Positions 1 through 8,882 of a stretch of 64,000 nt of DNA are shown one piece after another (position 1 is the stretch's first letter; every line of letters starts with the position of its first letter). The stretch is from JANQLU01 sp964434955 (lineage in GTDB: Bacteria; Planctomycetota; Planctomycetia; Pirellulales; Pirellulaceae), in the NCBI GenBank assembly GCA_964434955.1, contig CAYSXI010000005.1, forward strand, positions 14,830-78,829, in the 5' to 3' direction. Under the pieces are notes generated by a model, which was not told the origin of the DNA, ran no database searches, and saw only the letters and a program-made list of their open reading frames with translations. The position numbers and the translations under genes were made by a program.

Positions 1-181
1 CTTCCCGTGCTATTTTGCGCTCTACCTGCTCTGCATCGCTGTCGGCGTTTACAAATGTGACAAATTGCTGACGCAGTTGAAGCCGGAAAAGCTGGAACGC
101 AATTTTGACATTGCGATTGCCTATCCCTGGCTGGATGGCCGCACGTCAGAAATCCTGAAGATCGCTCGCAAGCTGATCTAG
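1..181 (+). CDS. C-terminal fragment of a membrane protein
   Basis: The reading frame is open from base 2 and ends with TAG at 179-181, giving about 59 residues; the start lies outside the window. The first 17 or so residues are hydrophobic (ending FALYLLCIAVGVYK), consistent with the last transmembrane helix of a membrane protein. A charged, probably cytoplasmic tail follows, ending ILKIARKLI. It is convergent with the protease-adaptor gene, with 25 bases between the stops. No family can be named from this piece. Confidence 0.6.
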   Translation, partial: FPCYFALYLLCIAVGVYKCDKLLTQLKPEKLERNFDIAIAYPWLDGRTSEILKIARKLI

Positions 182-206
182 TCTCGAGCAGCAACCCGCT
201 GTGGAT

Positions 207-2375
207 CTAAAGCTCGAATCGAAACGTCTCAACCAGGAATCGTTTTACGATTTGCCCAACCGTTTCATTGGCAATCAAGATGTCCGCCTTGCCGCGAACA
301 CCATGAAACGAAAAGGGTAGGGGCTCTCGCAGTTTGACGATGGCCCGAACCTGGTTTTTGCCTTGCCATTTCGATGCAGCCTCAAGGTCACGACTTGCGT
401 CGCCTTGCGCCCCCCTGGTGATCACTTCGTCTCTTGAAAACTGTTCGATCTCGCCGACAAGGACTTTTCCCGGTTGAGTCGGAAGCAGAATGCGAACTTG
501 GTCACCCAGATTGACAAGATCCATTTTTCTCTCGTCGATCAGCAATTGAACGCGAAACCGCCCGGACTTCCCGATCAGGCATAGTGTGGTTCCGCTTTCG
601 ACAAAACAACCCTGGTTTTTAGGATCGAGGAGTGAACCCTCCCAGCCCTGCATGGGGCTTTGAGTTGCGCGCGGATCTTCAGCGTTCCAATCAATCATCT
701 CGCCATCGGTCGAAGCGATAATCTTCAATCGATTCTTCTGCACGTTCAGTTTTGCAATCTGCCGATCAAGATCCACTTGTCGCGCTCTGAGTTCGGGCAA
801 CTCGTACTCTGCTTTTTCATCCACGCTGATCAGCGTTTCAATATTGTCAATTCGCAGTCCAATCAGACGCTTCTCGTGCTCAAGTTTTTTGAGTTGCTGA
901 TCCAACTCATCGCTCTGTAACGTCGCAATGGTGTCACCCGCATTGACTTTGGACTTCGCAGGCGCCGTCCATGTCAATGTCCCCCCAACCTGGACACTGA
1001 CGTACTGGTATTCGGCCAACTCAATCATCGCATCAGCATGAACGTCGCGCTGAACGCGATACTGCGTCCCCAGGTAACCGCAGCCCACGATGATGCCGAG
1101 CACGAACAGGATTCCGGGCCAGCGTTTTTTCTCACGTTTGTTCTTTTGCATCAGAAATCCAGAAAAAGCGAAACAGAATGCCAGCCCGATCATCGCCCCG
1201 TAGACCGTAGCAACGCCAATTGCGAAGGTCGTTAACCCCCAGGATTTGAGACTGCTATAGGCCAGCCAAAAAATGGCGATCAGGATGAACCAACGATAGG
1301 CCACCGACATCAAGTAGTAGACGACTAGAAAAGCACGAGTCGATGGCTGAAAGGGATCATTTTCTTTGGTGCGGATATGGAACAGAACGTTTGCCAGCAG
1401 CTCCCATGAAACCTTTCGAGCTTTGTCAGACAAGTTAGGGATATCGACCAGATCGGAAAGGATGAAGTACCCGTCGTATCGCATCAACGGATTTCCGTTG
1501 ACGAGTAGCGTGCTCACCGAACAGACGATCACCAGGTTCAGAAAAAACATTCTTAGCAGGGGAAGTTCGCAAAAGTGCCAACCCAGAATCGCAAGGCTGG
1601 CGATAATCAACTCGACGTAAATCCCTGCGGAAACAACCGCAATTCGCTTCCAGCGCTTTGACAGAATCCATGAATCCGTGACGTTGCAATAGAGGCAGGG
1701 CGAAAACACGAGAAACATGATCCCAAGCTCATTGCATTCGGCTCCCAGCCGACGACAACAGATCGCGTGCCCAAGTTCGTGCAGTATCTTGACCATCGAC
1801 ATTGCGATCAGAAACGAAACGACATCGACCGCGCGAATCTGCCCCAAGAAGGGAAGTTCATTGACCAACGCCGCCGCGTTCTGAACTCCAACGATTCCGG
1901 CAAAGCAGAAAAGAACCAACGTCAGCACGATCGCAAAGGGCGAAAACAGACCCGCTCCAAAAAACTCGGCAAGATCAAAAAACCATCGCGCGTTCATCGA
2001 TGGGAGCCGAATCGAAAGCAAACTCATGGGAATCTTCATCCAACGCCCACGGTTTCTTGCGTCACGACGTTTCTGAATCGTGCTTCCGTCGACCGTTTCA
2101 TTCAGCAAACTGTCTCGACTCATCTGCATGCAGAAGGCGAGCACATCCTCGGCCGACGATCGAATCGGTGAGTAATAGCGGTTGAAGGCGTCGGCAATCG
2201 CGGCGATCGAGTTGCGTCCATTGAGCCTGCAAAAAAGCCAGTATTGAAACTCGTCCAGAATGAAGTAATTCAGCTGTACCGGATCTTTAATGACCCAGTG
2301 GTTTCGCGCAGCAGAATCCCGCTTGACGACAATCAAGTCCTTACGTCGGCTCGGTCGAATCTGATCAAGCTGCAT
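207..2375 (-). CDS. PqqD-like / M50 site-2 protease / HlyD adaptor fusion protein
   Basis: A 722-residue membrane protein with three parts. Residues about 12-95 resemble a PqqD-like winged helix (W27, DP at 31-32, LNG at 51-53, a leucine-rich end near 90). Residues about 140-410 are polytopic and carry the zinc metalloprotease motif HELGH (H199, E200, H203) and NPLMRYDGY around D301, the second metal-ligand region of M50 intramembrane proteases. After the last helices near 420-440 comes a HlyD-type part with a lipoyl-like half (VSVQVGGTLTW), a coiled coil, a second half and a beta-barrel. Known M50 enzymes cut substrates inside membranes; HlyD proteins link an inner-membrane exporter to TolC. 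Inference: it processes and passes on an exported peptide or protein. It is last in a three-gene minus-strand run divergent from a TolC gene. No ABC or RND pump is visible nearby. Confidence 0.85.
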   Translation of the reverse strand: MQLDQIRPSRRKDLIVVKRDSAARNHWVIKDPVQLNYFILDEFQYWLFCRLNGRNSIAAIADAFNRYYSPIRSSAEDVLAFCMQMSRDSLLNETVDGSTIQKRRDARNRGRWMKIPMSLLSIRLPSMNARWFFDLAEFFGAGLFSPFAIVLTLVLFCFAGIVGVQNAAALVNELPFLGQIRAVDVVSFLIAMSMVKILHELGHAICCRRLGAECNELGIMFLVFSPCLYCNVTDSWILSKRWKRIAVVSAGIYVELIIASLAILGWHFCELPLLRMFFLNLVIVCSVSTLLVNGNPLMRYDGYFILSDLVDIPNLSDKARKVSWELLANVLFHIRTKENDPFQPSTRAFLVVYYLMSVAYRWFILIAIFWLAYSSLKSWGLTTFAIGVATVYGAMIGLAFCFAFSGFLMQKNKREKKRWPGILFVLGIIVGCGYLGTQYRVQRDVHADAMIELAEYQYVSVQVGGTLTWTAPAKSKVNAGDTIATLQSDELDQQLKKLEHEKRLIGLRIDNIETLISVDEKAEYELPELRARQVDLDRQIAKLNVQKNRLKIIASTDGEMIDWNAEDPRATQSPMQGWEGSLLDPKNQGCFVESGTTLCLIGKSGRFRVQLLIDERKMDLVNLGDQVRILLPTQPGKVLVGEIEQFSRDEVITRGAQGDASRDLEAASKWQGKNQVRAIVKLREPLPFSFHGVRGKADILIANETVGQIVKRFLVETFRFEL

Positions 2376-2422
2376 GATCGGCCCGCGGTTGGATCAATAT
2401 CAAAAGCCAAATTGGGCTTTGT

Positions 2423-3388
2423 TTACGAGTCGTGAGCCGACGTATCCGTATCGTCTTTGCCCGGGACGGCTGATTCATTTGCGGGAATGATGATTGTCCC
2501 TTGGAGTCCCGGCCAAAGTGCGCTATCCGAGTTGTCGAATTCGACCCAAACAGGAACCGTCCGGCTTACCGGATTCGCTTCTGGCGAAACAAAGACGACC
2601 TTGCCGGTTCGGGTGATTGATTTCTTGTTTGGAAGCTCGACTTGAATTTTCACTTCTCGATTCTTCAAACCAACGGCAAGGTCAACGCGAATTTTGCCTT
2701 CGATCCGCAACCGGTTGATCCGCACCATCCGAAAAGCTCTCTCGCCCGGGTCTGCCCATTCGCCTTTGGCTTTGTCGACTTTCACCACCAGCCCATCGAT
2801 TGGACTTTTGATTTGGTGTTTCGCGATTTCGTTCTGATTGTCTTCAATCTCGACGCTTTGCAATTTTTCCGTCAGCTGAGCCACATCGAAATCAATCTGC
2901 GCTTTCTCGATTTCCAGCTTGGATTTTGCGACCACCAAGGCAAGCCGATCCATCTCGGTATCGGATACGGCCAGCTCGACGGATTGGTTGGCATTCTTGG
3001 CTCGCTTTAATTCGGCCTGAGAAACTTCGGCCGTTTTCTTCGCGAATTCAACCAAGGTTGAATCTTTGGTTCTTCGTTGGGCAATTTCCAACTCCACCTT
3101 GGCCTTTGCCAAGCGAATCTGATAGGTGGCATCATCAATCTGCCCGACAACTTGACCCTTTTTTATGATCTGACCTTCGCGAACATTGAGCTCGGTCACG
3201 ACCCCCGCACGTTCCACGGGAACGTCAACGCTTTCGACGATTTTGATCATCGCTTTGGTGATCTTGATATCCTGCTGCGGTTCTGATTGACGACTGCTTT
3301 TTTCCTGGGCGTGAATCGTTCCTGCACCAATAAAAAGTACGGTTGCCAACAAGGGCACGGGCACCAAGGTTTTATGGAGTGATTTCAT
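2423..3388 (-). CDS. HlyD/RND-type periplasmic adaptor protein
   Basis: A 321-residue exported adaptor. The chosen ATG at 3388 begins MKSLHKTLVPVPLL and ends its signal peptide at HAQ; an upstream in-frame start would overlap the preceding gene. Mature order: first lipoyl half (VERAGVVTELNVREGQIIKKG), a long helical hairpin with many K, E and Q, second lipoyl half (IKSPIDGLVVKVDKAKGEW), then a beta-barrel ending WPGLQGTIIIP. This is the normal membrane-fusion-protein order. It lies 13 bases after the GAF-HlyD gene and 47 bases before the protease-adaptor gene, so the three are probably co-transcribed and serve one envelope-spanning export or efflux complex with the TolC protein at 5546. The substrate is unknown. 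Confidence 0.85.
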   Translation of the reverse strand: MKSLHKTLVPVPLLATVLFIGAGTIHAQEKSSRQSEPQQDIKITKAMIKIVESVDVPVERAGVVTELNVREGQIIKKGQVVGQIDDATYQIRLAKAKVELEIAQRRTKDSTLVEFAKKTAEVSQAELKRAKNANQSVELAVSDTEMDRLALVVAKSKLEIEKAQIDFDVAQLTEKLQSVEIEDNQNEIAKHQIKSPIDGLVVKVDKAKGEWADPGERAFRMVRINRLRIEGKIRVDLAVGLKNREVKIQVELPNKKSITRTGKVVFVSPEANPVSRTVPVWVEFDNSDSALWPGLQGTIIIPANESAVPGKDDTDTSAHDS

Positions 3389-3401
3389 TTTGCTACTTTG
3401 A

Positions 3402-5372
3402 CTAGAAGAATCGGAAGTGAATGGCGCGAGCAACTCGATGGAAAAGAAAATAGGCGAGACTTACTTTGCCGCAACGGATATTGGAAACGACGGTCGTTCC
3501 CGGCCGCAGTTGATTGAGTTTTTGTGTGTCGCCGTCCAAGGTGACCTGGATCCTGACCTGGGAAAACTGATCCGCTTCGGCTGGCTCCGCCAACCGGGAG
3601 ACCTCGGTGATGGTTCCCGTCCATTCCTGATCGGGCGCCGAGGCAATCGTTAAGACGACCTGAACGTCTTCACGAATTGCAAAGTCCTCACCCAGCAAAT
3701 GGGAAATTTCATCACTCGGCACCAGCAGGTTGGCGATCCAGACGCGGTCTGCTGGAACAATCTGGGCCAGCCGGTCTCCGCGACGAATCGGACGATCCTT
3801 GGCAAGCATATGCTGCAAGTCCCAGGTGGTTATTTCGCCGGCGAGGGGACTCTTGATAATCAGCTGGCCGCGTTTCGCCTTGAGAATCTTGAGTTCGTTG
3901 TCCAGGTAGCTGATCTGTTCTTTGGTTTCGATAATCTCTCCGGCCAGTCGAATCAGGTTCGCTTGCTGATCCGTTGAATCATCTTGTTCATAGGCAGCTT
4001 GAGCGGTCTCTTGTGAATCCAGTTTTTTCTTCGCGATTTCAAGCTTCCCTTCGGCCGTTGCAATATCGAGGTCCAAACTATCCGATCGCAAGGTTATCAG
4101 GGTATCGTCTTTTGAAATTGATTTGCCATGAGCGATAAACACTTCACTCACGTACCCATCGATCGGAGCAAATACGGCTTGCTCATTGTCGATCTGGATT
4201 TCACCACGCGTGTGAACTTTCAACTCGGTCTTGCACAACACAAGCACCGAGACCATCGCGGAAATCATCCCAATCAAGATGAGCGAGTACAGCGTCTTGC
4301 GTGTCGAACCAAATATGGCGAGCGCTCTCTGAAGTAAGACCATGCACCCAAGAAAAGGAAGCGACTCATATTTTTGTGCGTTGTTGAGCGCGGCGCGGGC
4401 CTGCGGCTCAATCGTGTTCAAGCGTTGTAGCGTTGCAGAGAGGTCGCCGATCGGATCCTTAAACTCGACGACTATCACGTAGGCGGCTTGAGCCGTTCGA
4501 TTCCCCCGGACTGGAATCAACATGATTGTTTCCAGCTCGTTCTGTTGGGCGTAAACCGCCAACGCCATTGCGTTGGGCGACTCATTCGAGTCCGACTTGT
4601 GGTAGACAACCGGTTTTTCATTGCGATGCATGAGCCGCGAAACCACCGCCTCGAGTGCGCGACTGGTCTCAGACCGCCGGTTCACCTGCTGGGCACCGGA
4701 ACTGGCGACCAGCGCGCAGCGTGATCCCTGCCTTTTCAAAAGCCCAACTCGGTCGGCGTCGAGGAAATCTCGTGAATGGTTGACGAGCGTGATTGCCGTC
4801 GAACGAAACTTCAAATCCTGGTTGATGACAACGGAAAATGCCGCCAACTTCTTGTAATCGCGGTCAATTTGCTCGCTATGGCGAATAATGGCGGAAGCAA
4901 AGAAGTCATCGGCCAACTCTGCCATGGCTTCCACGACTTTTGTGTAAACCGGCTCGTCCGTCGCCTTCGGCTTGGCGCTAAACCCAACGACCAGAGCAGC
5001 CGCCGGCTTGAAGTTTCTCAATGGCCATACGATCGCGAACGTTTCCTTCTTTCGATCGGCCCGAAAGAAGCGACCATGATTTCCGGAATGGATTCGCTCT
5101 CGAATCTCGGCTTGCAGTTCGGGGTGAACCGCGTCAATGAATTGAAGCGAAGATGCTTCATCGGTGACCTGGGCCTTGAGTGGCAACAAGCTATCATCGG
5201 GGCCAATATGCCAAATCACGGAAGCTTGTGAAGTTAGCAGCAGGTTGGTGCGCGATAGCAACTGCTCGAAGAATTGGCTCGCATCGGATGTCTTGCGCGA
5301 TACGTCCGCAAGCTCTTCCAGAATACGATCAACCTGACCTACAAATTCGTTGAGTATGGAATCACTCGTCAT
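3402..5372 (-). CDS. GAF-domain / HlyD adaptor fusion protein
   Basis: About 656 residues from the ATG at 5372; a TTG five codons earlier is possible. The first 330 or so residues look like two GAF-type sensor modules, the second containing VGLLKRQGSRCALVASSG. One transmembrane helix follows (LYSLILIGMISAMVSVLVL), then a HlyD-type part: lipoyl half (AVFAPIDGYVSEVFIAHGKS), coiled coil, second half (IKSPLAGEITTWDL) and barrel. Cytoplasmic GAF domains on an adaptor suggest that export is tied to an intracellular ligand; this is inference. It is first in the minus-strand trio and divergent from TolC. The gene at 63170 has similar N-terminal modules. Confidence 0.8.
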   Translation of the reverse strand: MTSDSILNEFVGQVDRILEELADVSRKTSDASQFFEQLLSRTNLLLTSQASVIWHIGPDDSLLPLKAQVTDEASSLQFIDAVHPELQAEIRERIHSGNHGRFFRADRKKETFAIVWPLRNFKPAAALVVGFSAKPKATDEPVYTKVVEAMAELADDFFASAIIRHSEQIDRDYKKLAAFSVVINQDLKFRSTAITLVNHSRDFLDADRVGLLKRQGSRCALVASSGAQQVNRRSETSRALEAVVSRLMHRNEKPVVYHKSDSNESPNAMALAVYAQQNELETIMLIPVRGNRTAQAAYVIVVEFKDPIGDLSATLQRLNTIEPQARAALNNAQKYESLPFLGCMVLLQRALAIFGSTRKTLYSLILIGMISAMVSVLVLCKTELKVHTRGEIQIDNEQAVFAPIDGYVSEVFIAHGKSISKDDTLITLRSDSLDLDIATAEGKLEIAKKKLDSQETAQAAYEQDDSTDQQANLIRLAGEIIETKEQISYLDNELKILKAKRGQLIIKSPLAGEITTWDLQHMLAKDRPIRRGDRLAQIVPADRVWIANLLVPSDEISHLLGEDFAIREDVQVVLTIASAPDQEWTGTITEVSRLAEPAEADQFSQVRIQVTLDGDTQKLNQLRPGTTVVSNIRCGKVSLAYFLFHRVARAIHFRFF

Positions 5373-5387
5373 GGTTGAACAATTCAA

Positions 5388-5545
5388 GCTTGCCGTGGTT
5401 GCCTATTTATCCATTCTAACCCTGCGATTTTCCGATTTCAAAAAACTGCTTCCGTTTTTTGTTTAGGACTCAATTTCATATTCCGAAAGAAATAAGGATT
5501 GTATGGATTATGCGCAATGACCTTATTATTCCGAGTGGATAGACA
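5388..5545. promoter_or_regulatory. Divergent intergenic region with inverted repeat
   Basis: This 158-base space separates the GAF-HlyD operon (minus) from the TolC gene (plus), so promoters for both should lie here. It is AT-rich compared with its surroundings and holds an exact 7-base inverted repeat, AATAAGG at 5491-5497 and CCTTATT at 5521-5527, with 23 bases between the arms. Arms about three helical turns apart between divergent genes could be a dimeric regulator site. No confident -10/-35 pair was identified. Confidence 0.35.
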
Positions 5546-7738
5546 ATGCTTAAAAAACTGACTCTATGTGTCATTGCAAGCACTTTGTTTGCAGCCGGTT
5601 GTCAGCATCGTCTTTCCAAGCCGGAAGCCATGGACGCGCTCGCTCCGGTCGGAAGCACATCGCCGTCGGAGGTCGAATCCCCAAGCACAAATCCGGAATT
5701 GAGTTTGCCCGATGGCCCGCTGACCAAAGCACCAGATATTAAAGGGCCGGAGATTTCATCGGATGATCGTCCCGACCTTTTTCCTGCCCCTCATTTTGAC
5801 GGCCAAGATCAGCCACTGAAACCAACGAAAGAAGAAACTCCCAACGCTTCGTCAACCGTCGAAAAAATTCGCGCCGCATTTTCAAAACTCCCTTCGGTCG
5901 AGGGCCCCGAAAAGGCATTGACGCCCAAAAAGTCGGATAAGTTCTCCGAAATTGCTCTGACTCAGTTTCAGCAACCATTGCCAGACCAGGCGTTTGCTTC
6001 CGAAGTTCCGATTCGCTCGGGATCCAGTGGGAATGCAATTCCTGCCTCCGTCCGCGACATGAAGATTCCGGAACCGGCCAATACACGAGACGAGAACTAC
6101 GTCGATCTTTCGATCGAAGACGCCGTCCGAATGGGCCTGCAGAATTCGAAAGTGATTCGGGATCTCGGTGGAACAACCTTGAGGAATCCAGAAGCCTTAT
6201 CGAGTGCTTTTGATCCATCCATCGTTTATTCGGATCCAATCTTTGGTGAGGATGCCGCGCTGAGCGCGTTTGACGCGCAAGTTTCCTCGCAGATCTTTTT
6301 CGAAAAGAACGATCGCGAGTTAAACAACCAGTTTCTAGGAACCAATGGCCTGATCAAGCAAGACCTTGGAACCATGAACTTTGACGTATCGAAACGTACG
6401 GCATCGGGAACCCTTTTGGCCGTTCGCTCGATCAGTGACTACGACTTCAACAACTCAGTCGGAAACCGATTTGGAAATCCGAGTGCCTCTTGGCAAACAA
6501 TGGTCGAAGGTGAATTGCGACAACCTCTGCTTCGTGGCGGCCGCGTCTTGGCCAACCGGATTGCCGGTCCCAATGCATTGACGGGTGAGTTCAACGGAAT
6601 CCTGCTGGCTCGGACCCGAACGAACATTAGCGTTTCCGACTTCAAAATCTCTGTCCGAAACCTGGTTAGCGATATTGAAAACGCGTACTGGGATCTTTAC
6701 TTTGCTTATCGCGATCTCGAAGCCAAAAAGATGGCCCGCGACAACGCGCTTCAAAGTTGGCGCCGAATCAAGGCATTGGGCAACCAAGGCAAAATTGGCG
6801 GTGAAGCTGACAAAGAAGGCCAGGCAAGAGAACAATACTTCCGATTTGAAGCTGCCGTTCAGGACGCCATCTATGGCCGACCCGGTGACGGAAGCCGAAC
6901 CAACAACGGCAGCACTCCAGGCACATTCCGTCCGGTGACCGGTGTTCGAGTCGCCGAACGTCGGCTTCGATTCCTCATCGGCTTGCCCATTGAAGATGGT
7001 AAAACCATTCGACCGGGCGACGAGCCGATTGTCGCGCCACTCGCTTATGACCGAATGGCCAGTTTGGATGAAGCTTTGCAGAATCGAAGTGAACTCAAAC
7101 GGCAAACCCAACGCATCCGGCAGGTGAAGTTGCAGATGATCGCGGCGCAGAACATGCTACTTCCGCAACTCGACATTATTGGGCGTTATCGATTTCGAGG
7201 CTTCGGAAATAACCTCGTCGGCAATTCGGGCATTCCTAACGATAGCGCATTCGATGACATGATGGATGCGGAACACCAGGAATGGCAAGCTGGGATGGAG
7301 CTGAACATTCCAATCGGGTTCCGAAAAGAATACGCGGCGACGCGCAACATCCGCCATCGCTTGATGCGTGAACAGCAAATCTTCCAGGAACAAAAGCGAC
7401 AGGTTGCAACCGATCTGGGCAATGCGATTGATAATGTTTCACGCGCTTATCAGTTTCACGCGCTTCAGTACAACCGACTGATCGGTGCCATTGACCAACT
7501 GAACGCGGTGATCGTTACCAACGAACAAAAGAAAGCCCCGTTGAACCTCGTCCTGGAAGCGCAACGGAGAGTCCTCGACGCACAAACACAGCTTTATCGA
7601 GCTCAAGTCGAATTCGTTTTGGCTCGCCGAAATGTCGAGTTTGAAAAAGGCACGCTGCTGGAAAGCATGAACGTCAATTTCGCGACCGACACCAACCTGC
7701 GATCAGAATCCTCTGAGTTTTTTAGCTTTGGCCAGTAG
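5546..7738 (+). CDS. TolC-family outer-membrane efflux lipoprotein
   Basis: A 730-residue outer-membrane factor. The N-terminus MLKKLTLCVIASTLFAAGC has a lipobox (FAAGC), so the mature protein should be lipid-anchored. Residues about 25-180 form a Pro/Ser/Glu-rich low-complexity stretch not usual in TolC. The outer-membrane efflux domain starts near VDLSIEDAVRMGLQNS, and the long helices include IENAYWDLYFAYRDLEAKK and RNVEFEKGTLLESMNV near the end. TolC trimers form the outer-membrane channel reached by HlyD adaptors. It is divergent from three adaptor-type genes, which makes a shared export complex the simplest reading. Family level is sure; substrate unknown. Confidence 0.9.
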   Translation: MLKKLTLCVIASTLFAAGCQHRLSKPEAMDALAPVGSTSPSEVESPSTNPELSLPDGPLTKAPDIKGPEISSDDRPDLFPAPHFDGQDQPLKPTKEETPNASSTVEKIRAAFSKLPSVEGPEKALTPKKSDKFSEIALTQFQQPLPDQAFASEVPIRSGSSGNAIPASVRDMKIPEPANTRDENYVDLSIEDAVRMGLQNSKVIRDLGGTTLRNPEALSSAFDPSIVYSDPIFGEDAALSAFDAQVSSQIFFEKNDRELNNQFLGTNGLIKQDLGTMNFDVSKRTASGTLLAVRSISDYDFNNSVGNRFGNPSASWQTMVEGELRQPLLRGGRVLANRIAGPNALTGEFNGILLARTRTNISVSDFKISVRNLVSDIENAYWDLYFAYRDLEAKKMARDNALQSWRRIKALGNQGKIGGEADKEGQAREQYFRFEAAVQDAIYGRPGDGSRTNNGSTPGTFRPVTGVRVAERRLRFLIGLPIEDGKTIRPGDEPIVAPLAYDRMASLDEALQNRSELKRQTQRIRQVKLQMIAAQNMLLPQLDIIGRYRFRGFGNNLVGNSGIPNDSAFDDMMDAEHQEWQAGMELNIPIGFRKEYAATRNIRHRLMREQQIFQEQKRQVATDLGNAIDNVSRAYQFHALQYNRLIGAIDQLNAVIVTNEQKKAPLNLVLEAQRRVLDAQTQLYRAQVEFVLARRNVEFEKGTLLESMNVNFATDTNLRSESSEFFSFGQ

Positions 7739-7745
7739 ATTGAAT

Positions 7746-7767
7746 TCTGCCGTTGATTTTTGGCAGA
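7746..7767. terminator. Hairpin between convergent tolC-like gene and mscL
   Basis: TCTGCC (7746-7751) and GGCAGA (7762-7767) form a 6-bp stem with a 10-base loop just after the TolC stop and before the mscL stop on the other strand. There is no T-run after the stem, so it may be a weak or bidirectional terminator. Confidence 0.35.
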
Positions 7768-7787
7768 CGATTCGCAAAGCGACTTGC

Positions 7788-8258
7788 TCACTTTTCGATC
7801 TTGGGTAATTCTGCCGTGCATTGAGGGCAGCGCACCGCTTTGATCGGGATGTCAACGCAACAAAACGGACATTCCTTGGTCGTCGGAGCCTTCTCTTCTT
7901 CTTTCTGCTTCATCGCCTCGGAAGCGCGGTTCACCAGTTTCACCAGGAGAAAAACGGCGATTGCAACAATCAAGAAGTCGAACACCGTTTGCAAGAAAAC
8001 ACCGTAATTAACGAAGATGTCTTTCGCGACTTCTACGGTTTCACCATCCTTTTCGATTTTCTCAATCGTCGTCCCTACGGAGAACTTCAATTCACTGAAG
8101 TTGACGCCGCCAATGAGTTTGCCGATGGGTGGCATCACCACATCCTTGACCAAGGAGGATACGATCTTGCCGAATGCCGCCCCGATAATGATTCCCACGG
8201 CCATGTCGACGACGTTTCCGCGCATGGCAAAATCTTTGAATTCTTTGATCAGACCCAT
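7788..8258 (-). CDS. mscL: Large-conductance mechanosensitive channel with zinc-ribbon tail
   Basis: A 156-residue MscL that opens on membrane tension to release solutes during osmotic down-shock. The ATG at 8258 gives the family start [20 protein letters not shown] followed by the pore helix [17 protein letters not shown]; in-frame codons upstream are not MscL-like. The second helix is [19 protein letters not shown]. After the usual acidic/basic end there is an extra C-terminal segment with two paired cysteine motifs (CPFC and CPQC, 11 residues apart), which looks like a small zinc ribbon absent from the E. coli protein. It stands alone, convergent with the TolC gene. Confidence 0.93.
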   Translation of the reverse strand: MGLIKEFKDFAMRGNVVDMAVGIIIGAAFGKIVSSLVKDVVMPPIGKLIGGVNFSELKFSVGTTIEKIEKDGETVEVAKDIFVNYGVFLQTVFDFLIVAIAVFLLVKLVNRASEAMKQKEEEKAPTTKECPFCCVDIPIKAVRCPQCTAELPKIEK

Positions 8259-8351
8259 CCTGGCAACCTCGAAAGAACGTGCGACTTGCAAATAACAATT
8301 GCAAGCGTACAAGACCCTTTGAGAATCACAAATAGAGATTGCCGGCTCAGA

Positions 8352-8870
8352 TCATGCTGAGTCGAGCGATCGCAGCTCTTTTTGCAGGCGCTGATAGCAT
8401 TCGTCCAAGGATTTTGATGCGGTATCGACCAAGATGGCTTCGTCCTGTTTCGATGGTACGAAGTGCCGATTCAGGACTTCGTCCCAGGTTGGTAAAAGCT
8501 CGGGCGAATTGGACATGGCTCGACGGCTTTCAACTCGATACCGATGTTCGTCGAGATTGCTACAACGGACTTCGATATTGATCGCTGCCGCGGAAACGCT
8601 GACTGCCACCTGCTTCCATTCACGACGGGTCAACGGAATCGGATTGCAACAGTCAGCAACCACCGACGTACCCAATTCAAGATTGTCGCTCGCAATTCGA
8701 TAAGCGGTACGATAGCCTTCTCCTTCAACTTCGAAATCGCAGAGTTCTCGAATTGCCTGTTCGAGAGTGTCGATGCGCAAGTAGACCGCCATGGTTTCCT
8801 GGGCCAGTCGTTTTGCGAGTGTCGATTTTCCGACGCCGGGAAGCCCGGAAAAGATATAAAGCGTTGCCAT
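8352..8870 (-). CDS. P-loop kinase-like ATPase
   Basis: A 172-residue single-domain P-loop protein. The Walker A motif GLPGVGKST is at residues 9-17, followed by LAKRLAQETMAVYLRIDTLEQAIRE, typical of small AAA_33/zeta-toxin-like kinases. It has the basic stretch RREWKQVA in the middle and R-rich segments (HRYRVESRRAM) that could form a lid. Such proteins phosphorylate small metabolites, nucleotides or sugars; the substrate cannot be told. It starts 12 bases after the stop of the SDR gene and is probably co-transcribed with it. No antitoxin-like partner is visible, so a toxin role is not supported. Confidence 0.75.
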   Translation of the reverse strand: MATLYIFSGLPGVGKSTLAKRLAQETMAVYLRIDTLEQAIRELCDFEVEGEGYRTAYRIASDNLELGTSVVADCCNPIPLTRREWKQVAVSVSAAAINIEVRCSNLDEHRYRVESRRAMSNSPELLPTWDEVLNRHFVPSKQDEAILVDTASKSLDECYQRLQKELRSLDSA

Positions 8871-8882
8871 GGGATCCCGCTT

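Noticed and set aside
6455..7111. 218-codon minus-strand frame opposite the TolC gene
   Set aside because: Antisense to a well-supported gene; no family features.
8352..8870. P-loop kinase as a zeta-type toxin
   Set aside because: No antitoxin gene beside it and it is paired with an SDR gene; only the general kinase call is kept.
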